A DNA stretch of 19,004 nt, taken from the NCBI GenBank assembly GCA_945883455.1, contig CAMCXJ010000022.1, positions 1 to 19,004 on the forward strand, given 5' to 3'. The translations under genes and the position numbers were made by a program. The notes below the pieces were generated by a model that was given only the letters and a program-made list of their open reading frames with translations, searched no databases and was not told where the DNA came from. Each line of letters starts with the position of its first letter. The first letter of the stretch is position 1. Source of the DNA: Prosthecobacter debontii (GTDB lineage Bacteria; Verrucomicrobiota; Verrucomicrobiia; Verrucomicrobiales; Akkermansiaceae). This document shows, one piece after another, positions 15,068 to 19,004 of this stretch.

Positions 15068-15324
15068 CAACGGCTTTCCCTCCGGAAATAGGATTCGGCC
15101 TCCTCGTCATCCAGAAACTGTTGGAGTTTCCGTGGATCAATTCCTGGTTGGAAGGCGGAGGAGAAGGTTATCACTTCAAAGGGCTCCTCCGGCTCCGCTT
15201 TCTCGATTCCCAAGCCCCGTTTCAAGGCTTGGTTCACGATGTCCTTGAAAGTCCGCTTCCCTAGTGCGGCTTCGGCTCGAAGTTTTTCGGCAACTATTGC
15301 ATCAAGGGTAAGGGTGGTTCTCAT
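15067..15324 (-). CDS. vapB: VapB-type ribbon-helix-helix antitoxin
   Basis: An 85-residue antitoxin. MRTTLTLDAIVAEKLRAEAA plus KRTFKDIVNQALKRGL is a ribbon-helix-helix DNA-binding domain, and the acidic Phe-rich tail (FEVITFSSAFQPGIDPRKLQQFLDDEE) should block the toxin. I chose ATG at 15324: another in-frame ATG at 15339 lies inside the operator-like palindrome and would sit between the promoter boxes. The stop overlaps the vapC ATG by one base. It should repress its own promoter and bind VapC. If the -10 is where it appears, transcription starts at or next to the ATG, giving a leaderless message. Confidence 0.88.
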   Translation of the reverse strand: MRTTLTLDAIVAEKLRAEAALGKRTFKDIVNQALKRGLGIEKAEPEEPFEVITFSSAFQPGIDPRKLQQFLDDEEAESYFRRESR

Positions 15325-15326
15325 GA

Positions 15327-15358
15327 ATGCATCATGCATCAGAAGTTTCTGATGTCAA
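15327..15358 (-). promoter_or_regulatory. vapB promoter with operator-like palindromes
   Basis: On the minus strand, TTGACA (15358-15353) and CATGAT (15336-15331) are 16 bp apart. The spacer contains most of an 18-bp palindrome, CATCAGAAGTTTCTGATG (15337-15354), with perfect 8-bp arms. A second dyad, ATGCATCATGCAT (15327-15339, 6-bp arms), covers the -10. This is the expected layout for autorepression by a VapB/VapC complex. The start point would fall at about 15324, at the ATG itself. Confidence 0.65.
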
Positions 15359-15367
15359 GGCATCAAG

Positions 15368-16072
15368 TCATGGCAATTCCCTGATCCTGAGGTTGCGGAA
15401 CTGGATGGGGGAGCCTTCGGATTCGAGGCAGAGGTGGCCGGTGTTGGGTTGGGCGTTGTTGCCGCCGGAGACTTCGGTGCCGTTTACCCAGAGGCGGATT
15501 TCACCGTTGATGGCGCGGACGTAGTAGTGGTTCCACTTGCCGTGGGGCTTCGTGGTTTCGGCGCTGGGGAAGCTGCGGACTCCATCCGGAGAGAGGGGAG
15601 GGAAGGGGGTGAGTTTCGCTTTCCCGACCGGAAACACATCGCCATGGCAGGTGAACCAAGTGGCTTTCTTACCCGAGGATTTTTCGTAGGATTCTGTGTA
15701 GCCGAGATCAAGCACCTGCACCTCGATCCCTTCATTCGGCAGACCCGGTTTGGTGAGCGCTGCGAGTGCGGCCTTGCTGGTCCAGATGAAAAAGCCGGAG
15801 TTGCCCGCCGGTTTTTCGTGCATCCATTCGGCGACGAGTTCGAAGTTTTTGTATCCCTTAGCACTTGCGATCACGCCGATCGGTTGGCCGGTGCATGAAA
15901 TGATCTGTTTCCCGTCATCAAACTTCCAAGTATCCTCAGCGCCGTTGACCGGTTTGAAATCGGCCTTGAGCAAAGGTTTCCAGCCATCTTCCGCACCGGT
16001 GATTTTCGCGGAGGGGGAATCCGCGTTGGCGAGAAGCGAGCAGCAGAAATAGAGAGGCAGCAGGTATTTCAT
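15368..16072 (-). CDS. Secreted DUF1080 (3-keto-disaccharide hydrolase-like) protein
   Basis: A 234-residue exported protein. MKYLLPLYFCCSLLANA is a signal peptide. DGWKPLLKADFKPVNG and TWKFDDGKQIISCTG open the domain. NSGFFIW (91-97), GIEVQVLD (115-122), CHGDVFPVG (142-150) and GKWNHYYVRAINGEIRLWVNG are the conserved DUF1080 (pfam06439) strands of this jelly-roll family. Some members hydrolyse 3-keto-glycosides; such proteins are abundant in Verrucomicrobiota and Planctomycetes. The exact substrate is unknown. It starts 45 bp after the trpC stop on the same strand and ends 43 bp before vapB; co-transcription with trpC is possible without an obvious pathway link. Confidence 0.86.
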   Translation of the reverse strand: MKYLLPLYFCCSLLANADSPSAKITGAEDGWKPLLKADFKPVNGAEDTWKFDDGKQIISCTGQPIGVIASAKGYKNFELVAEWMHEKPAGNSGFFIWTSKAALAALTKPGLPNEGIEVQVLDLGYTESYEKSSGKKATWFTCHGDVFPVGKAKLTPFPPLSPDGVRSFPSAETTKPHGKWNHYYVRAINGEIRLWVNGTEVSGGNNAQPNTGHLCLESEGSPIQFRNLRIRELP

Positions 16073-16117
16073 TCGCAGAAACTAGGGGAAAATGAAGGTG
16101 GGCAATCCGATTTGCGC

Positions 16118-16903
16118 TCAGATGGAAAGTTCCATGAACTCCTCAACCGCTCTCGACGGATCATCGGCGCGCATCAGGGTCTCGCCGACGAGGATGGCGT
16201 TGGCTCCGGCTTGCAGCGCACGGAGGGCATCCTCGTGGGTTTTGATGCCGCTTTCGGAAATGAGAATCACATCGTCCGGCACCTCTTCGGCGAGGCGCTC
16301 GGTGGTGGCCATATCGACCTCGAAGGTCTTGAGATTGCGGTTGTTGATGCCGATCAGATCCGCACCGAGATCGATGGCGCGCTCCATTTCCGCAAGGTCG
16401 TGGACTTCCACGAGGACATCGAGCTGGAAGGACTTCGCCTCGTCGTAAAGGCGGCGCAGGAGCTCGTCGTCGAGGGCGGCTACGATGAGCAGGATCGCGT
16501 CTGCACCGGCGATCACCGCCTCGTGGATTTGGATTTCGTGGATCGTGAAATCCTTGCGCAGCAGCGGGACGGTGGCGAACTCGGCGATTTTCGTGAGGTA
16601 GGAAAGCGAGCCCTGGAAATATTTCTCATCGGTCAGGATGGAGAGGCAGGAAGCGCCGCCGTCGATGTAGCGCCCGGCTTGGCGGATGGGGTCGAAGTCT
16701 GGATCGATGAGCCCCACGGAGGGTGAGGCCTTCTTCACCTCGGCGATGAGTCCGAGACGGGATGCCCCGCGGTCGAGAGCGGCGCGGAAGCCTCGGAATT
16801 CGTCGCGCTGGAGGGCGGCGGCGCGGAGCATGGCGGCGCGTGGCAGCAGAGCCTGCACCTCAAGGTGTTTCGTAGCGATAATCTCGGCGAGTTTGTCTGA
16901 CAT
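16118..16903 (-). CDS. trpC: Indole-3-glycerol-phosphate synthase
   Basis: A 261-residue stand-alone TrpC, full length, not fused to TrpF. It closes the indole ring in cytosolic tryptophan synthesis, converting CdRP to indole-3-glycerol phosphate. The beta/alpha-barrel motifs are all present: IAEVKKASPS (Glu55, Lys57), LLRKDFTI (Lys117), VLVEVHD (Glu166), IGINNRNLKTF (Asn187/188) and ISESGI (Ser216-Ser218). ATG at 16903. No other trp gene is in the window, so the pathway is dispersed. The gene reads away from the divergent tRNA-Gly. Confidence 0.95.
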   Translation of the reverse strand: MSDKLAEIIATKHLEVQALLPRAAMLRAAALQRDEFRGFRAALDRGASRLGLIAEVKKASPSVGLIDPDFDPIRQAGRYIDGGASCLSILTDEKYFQGSLSYLTKIAEFATVPLLRKDFTIHEIQIHEAVIAGADAILLIVAALDDELLRRLYDEAKSFQLDVLVEVHDLAEMERAIDLGADLIGINNRNLKTFEVDMATTERLAEEVPDDVILISESGIKTHEDALRALQAGANAILVGETLMRADDPSRAVEEFMELSI

Positions 16904-16964
16904 GGTGCGTTCGGGGATGGGTAGATTTCACACTCGGAGGCTCGGAGCAATTTTTTCCGCGAAA

Positions 16965-16973
16965 ATTTTACCA
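16965..16973 (-). promoter_or_regulatory. Possible extended -10 promoter of trpC
   Basis: TGGTAAAAT on the minus strand fits an extended -10 (TGnTAnAAT-like), about 60 bp before the trpC ATG. No convincing -35 is visible. No leader peptide or trp attenuator was found in the short untranslated leader. Confidence 0.3.
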
Positions 16974-16981
16974 AAATTCTC

Positions 16982-17009
16982 TTGATCGGTTCTGAGGGGT
17001 AGGTAACAA
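16982..17009 (+). promoter_or_regulatory. Possible promoter of tRNA-Gly
   Basis: TTGATC at 16982-16987 and TAACAA at 17004-17009 are separated by 16 bp and lie about 20 bp before the mature tRNA 5' end. The -35 matches consensus at 4/6; the -10 is weak. Confidence 0.3.
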
Positions 17010-17029
17010 CTCCTTCCGCGCATCAAGTC

Positions 17030-17104
17030 GCGGGCGTAGCTCAGTGGTAGAGCGCCACCTTGCCAAGGTGGATGTCGTGAGTTCGAATCTCATCGCCCGC
17101 TCCA
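17030..17104 (+). tRNA. tRNA-Gly (anticodon GCC)
   Basis: The 7-bp acceptor stem pairs GCGGGCG (17030-17036) with CGCCCGC (17094-17100). The D-arm has GCTCAGTGGTAGAGC. The anticodon stem CCACC/GGTGG encloses loop TTGCCAA with anticodon GCC at 17062-17064. The T-arm is GTGAG-TTCGAAT-CTCAT. Discriminator T at 17101 is followed by an encoded CCA (17102-17104). All stems pair, so the tRNA should be functional and reads GGC/GGU codons. It stands alone between divergent trpC and the methyltransferase gene; no integrase or attachment-site duplication is seen in the window. Confidence 0.98.
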
Positions 17105-17187
17105 TTCCTATTTCGGATCTCGGATTGAGGTAAGGTTTCTCAGGAATCGGTTCTTCCGCTAGCCAGTTTTTCAGTTAGAAACGCGTC

Positions 17188-18273
17188 ATGATTTTTGAGG
17201 ATGGGATAGCGTGGCGCGACGCAGATTACCCGCCGATGAGCCATCCGAGCGCGGATGTGGCAGTGAACGCAGCGGTGGCATGGGCAGCAGGGCTGGCTGC
17301 GCCGGAGCCTGTGGCGGCGAGGATTTTGGAAATCGGTTGCGCGGAGGGGCACCACATCCTCTCGCTTGCGAACCGCTGGCCAGCTTCTAAATGCGTGGGA
17401 CTGGATGTTTCCGCAAAGGCGATCCAACGCGCCCGCAACCGTACAGAGCGGGCAGATCTGGCGAACGTGCATTTCTGCGAGGCGCGGCTCTCGGAGTTCG
17501 TGCCGGACGCGCCCTTCGATTTCATCATCGCGCACGGCTTCTTCTCGTGGGTGCCGGATGAGGTGAAGGTGGGGCTCATGGATTTCATCGGAAAGAACCT
17601 GACGCCGCACGGGACGGCGGTGGTGAGCTTCAATGTCGCGGCGGGCTGGAAGGAACGGATGGTCGTCGTGGAAAAGGCGCGGGCGATCATGGCGGCGGGC
17701 GAGGTGGATGCCATGGAGGCTCTGGCGATTTTTAGGGCGGTGGCGGAGTCCGAAAGGGAGCTTTTTCTCATCGATGACATGCTCGCGAAGGGCGCGGCGG
17801 TGCTGGCCCATGATGACTTCGCGCCGGTGATGGATGCGTGGTCGCTCGGTGCCTTCGTAAAACTCGCGGAAAGCCATGGGCTGTGTTGGATCGGGGATTC
17901 TCTTACAGGTGAGAAAGGCGATGACGCGGCTGATCTTGTGGCGGGGACGACGTTTCGGTCGGAGTTGCTTTGCCGGGTGGATGCGGTGAACGGGGAGGGG
18001 AAGAAGCCGGCCAGAGGCACGGCTCTCCTTAGGACGATCCCGGATTTCCCGAAGCTCGATGCCTGGCGGATGCTCTGCGCACGGGAGGCGCTGCCCTTGC
18101 CGGACGCGGATCTCAAGCCCTGCATGTTCACTTTCCCGCAGCTCAAGGTGCTCATCGCGATGGACGGCAGCCATTCCGTCTATGACCTCGCGCGCCACGC
18201 GAAGGAGGTCGCGCCGGAGCTGGATTTCGTGCCGTGGCTGCGGCACGTCGCGGAGCGGGGCTTGCTGGGGTGA
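17188..18273 (+). CDS. SAM-dependent methyltransferase with regulatory-domain (PKMT-like) layout
   Basis: A 361-residue protein. N-terminal DYPPMSHPSADVAV (13-26) precedes the Rossmann SAM-binding motif ILEIGCAEGHH (46-56) and GLDVS (71-75). FDFIIAHGFFSWVPD (110-124) and VSFNVAAGW (146-154) are typical of the class I methyltransferases carrying a C-terminal methyltransferase regulatory domain (pfam10119), which includes rickettsial protein-lysine methyltransferases. Residues after about 160 form a helical region ending in a FPQLKVLIAMDGSHSVYDLA winged-helix-like part. The substrate is unknown; protein lysine methylation is a family-based guess. ATG at 17188. It lies 84 bp after tRNA-Gly and could be read from the same transcript. 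A long open frame antisense to it is a codon-bias shadow. Confidence 0.82.
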   Translation: MIFEDGIAWRDADYPPMSHPSADVAVNAAVAWAAGLAAPEPVAARILEIGCAEGHHILSLANRWPASKCVGLDVSAKAIQRARNRTERADLANVHFCEARLSEFVPDAPFDFIIAHGFFSWVPDEVKVGLMDFIGKNLTPHGTAVVSFNVAAGWKERMVVVEKARAIMAAGEVDAMEALAIFRAVAESERELFLIDDMLAKGAAVLAHDDFAPVMDAWSLGAFVKLAESHGLCWIGDSLTGEKGDDAADLVAGTTFRSELLCRVDAVNGEGKKPARGTALLRTIPDFPKLDAWRMLCAREALPLPDADLKPCMFTFPQLKVLIAMDGSHSVYDLARHAKEVAPELDFVPWLRHVAERGLLG

Positions 18274-18533
18274 CGGCTTCCGCCTAACCTCTAATCCGCA
18301 GTTGAGCTTGAGTATGGGCAAAGCTCCTCCGTGGCTGCTGTTTGACCCCACCCAAACCACCTCATCAGCCGTTACTTGACCCCACTTGCGCCTCTCATCC
18401 TCTTTCCAACTGCGGATTCTAGGGTCATGTCCGCGCCATCCACATTCCCAGCCACCAGCTACCGGTCAGGGGTCAGGGGGCAGATGTGGCGAAGATAACG
18501 GATTCTCCAATCTCCAATCCCCAATCCCCCCCG
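18274..18533. repeat. Non-coding stretch with inverted, direct and tandem repeats
   Basis: This 260-bp gap contains no supportable gene. AATCCGCAGTTG (18293-18304) and CAACTGCGGATT (18407-18418) form a perfect 12-bp inverted repeat 102 bp apart. Between them are two direct copies of TTGACCCCAC (18342-18351 and 18376-18385). Further right are GTCAGGG duplications near 18467-18481 and a 7-bp tandem run: CTCCAAT twice, then CCCCAAT (18505-18525). The inverted ends look like a small non-autonomous mobile element or the scar of one; no target-site duplication or transposase is evident. Confidence 0.55.
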
Positions 18534-19004
18534 TCATCTATTCCACACCGGCCCGGTGCTGCCGCCGGGCACGAACTCCGCCGGGAGCAGGGTCGTCGCC
18601 CGGTAGTTGCGGCCCCCTCGCACGGCGGACGCCCAGCGCACGATGCGCTGCACGAAGGGCTGGTTGCTCCAGGTCATGTGGGCGACGGGCGGATGGCACC
18701 AGGCGAGCGATTCGTCGTAATCGGTGCAGACCAGCGAGACCTGCTCCGGCACCTTGATGCCACGACGGGTGAAAAACTGGCTGGCGGCGACAAACCTCGA
18801 AGTTTCCTCGATGATCAGCGCCGTCGGCGGCGTGAGGCGGAACAACTCGGTCAGCAAGGCGTTGAATCCCGCCGGGGTCTCTTCCCATTCGGGCAGATTG
18901 AAATCGCTGGTCTGGATGCCGTGCGCCGCCAGTTCCGCTAAAAACGCCAGTTCCACCCGGCCCGGAATCGGCTTGCGGCGGGTGCTGCGGGCAATGAGCA
19001 CGAT
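18534..19004 (-). CDS. LacI/XylR-type transcriptional regulator, C-terminal sensor part (cut by window edge)
   Basis: About 156 residues are visible; the frame is open through the right edge at 19004, so the start and DNA-binding domain lie outside. The visible part matches the type 1 periplasmic-binding-like sensor domain of LacI-family regulators. PTALIIEETSRFVAASQFFTRRGIKVPEQVSLVCTDYDESLAW is the typical region (promiscuous ligand pocket, G-x-x-V-P-x-x-V-S-L-V-C-T-D-Y-D), followed by HMTWSNQPFVQRIVRWASAVRGG and a C-terminal LLPAEFVPGGSTGPV. It probably senses a sugar and represses carbohydrate genes; target unknown. The stop is at 18534. Confidence 0.8.
   Translation of the reverse strand: MVLIARSTRRKPIPGRVELAFLAELAAHGIQTSDFNLPEWEETPAGFNALLTELFRLTPPTALIIEETSRFVAASQFFTRRGIKVPEQVSLVCTDYDESLAWCHPPVAHMTWSNQPFVQRIVRWASAVRGGRNYRATTLLPAEFVPGGSTGPVWNR

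Noticed and set aside
17140..18360. 406-residue minus-strand open frame opposite the methyltransferase
   Set aside because: Arg/His/Pro-rich sequence without motifs, while the plus strand carries clear SAM-binding motifs.
17030..18533. Integrated element using tRNA-Gly as attachment site
   Set aside because: No integrase gene and no duplicated tRNA 3' end was seen in the window.
1..19004. CRISPR array, rRNA, riboswitch or complete insertion sequence
   Set aside because: No regularly spaced repeats of 23-40 bp, no rRNA-like segments, no recognisable riboswitch cores and no transposase-like protein were found on reading both strands.

Overview
The window looks like a chromosomal segment of a GC-rich Gram-negative bacterium, most likely a member of the Verrucomicrobiota (Luteolibacter/Verrucomicrobiaceae-like). 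The Gram-negative call rests on a KDO cytidylyltransferase and a TolC/adaptor/RND efflux system. The phylum call is an inference from overall gene style: a secreted DUF1080 protein, a short non-catalytic aldehyde dehydrogenase homologue, a LacI-type sugar regulator and a scarcity of Shine-Dalgarno sequences. No rRNA or unambiguous species marker is present.

Layout. Positions 1-1323 (+) hold the 3' end of hemB, translationally coupled to a class C beta-lactamase-fold hydrolase. Positions 1328-3796 (-) hold kdsB and pyrG, linking CTP synthesis to CTP use for LPS KDO. Positions 3876-4631 (-) encode a membrane protein of the glycine-rich domain type with a Gly/Cys tail. Positions 4716-11925 (-) are a heavy-metal efflux locus: His-rich small exported protein, TolC-like outer-membrane protein, periplasmic adaptor with His-rich linker and C-terminal membrane anchor, CusA/CzcA-type RND pump, and a small exported protein ending in a Cys-rich motif. 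This row is split between adaptor and pump by a FitAB-like toxin-antitoxin pair on the opposite strand (8357-9063).

Positions 12047-12913 (-) encode the short aldehyde-dehydrogenase homologue, and 13062-13433 (+) a small unknown membrane protein. Positions 13525-15324 (-) form a tightly packed cluster: vapB, vapC (TIGR00028-like PIN), a VF530/DUF2132 protein and methylthioadenosine phosphorylase, with 1-nt and 4-nt overlaps. A promoter and an 18-bp operator-like palindrome lie at its head. Positions 15368-16903 (-) hold a secreted DUF1080 protein and trpC. tRNA-Gly(GCC) lies at 17030-17104 (+), followed by a methyltransferase with a PKMT-like layout (17188-18273, +). A 260-bp non-coding stretch with inverted, direct and 7-bp tandem repeats separates it from a LacI-type regulator (-) cut by the right edge.

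How the genes work together. The most coherent system is the metal efflux locus: RND pump, adaptor and outer-membrane channel would span the envelope, while the two small exported proteins and the His-rich adaptor linker look like periplasmic metal-binding accessories. Two different PIN-domain toxin-antitoxin modules lie within about 7 kb. One interrupts the efflux operon; the other heads an operon with a putative DNA-binding protein and a nucleoside-salvage enzyme. No CRISPR array, complete insertion sequence or prophage was seen, and no gene-free stretch exceeds 300 bases.
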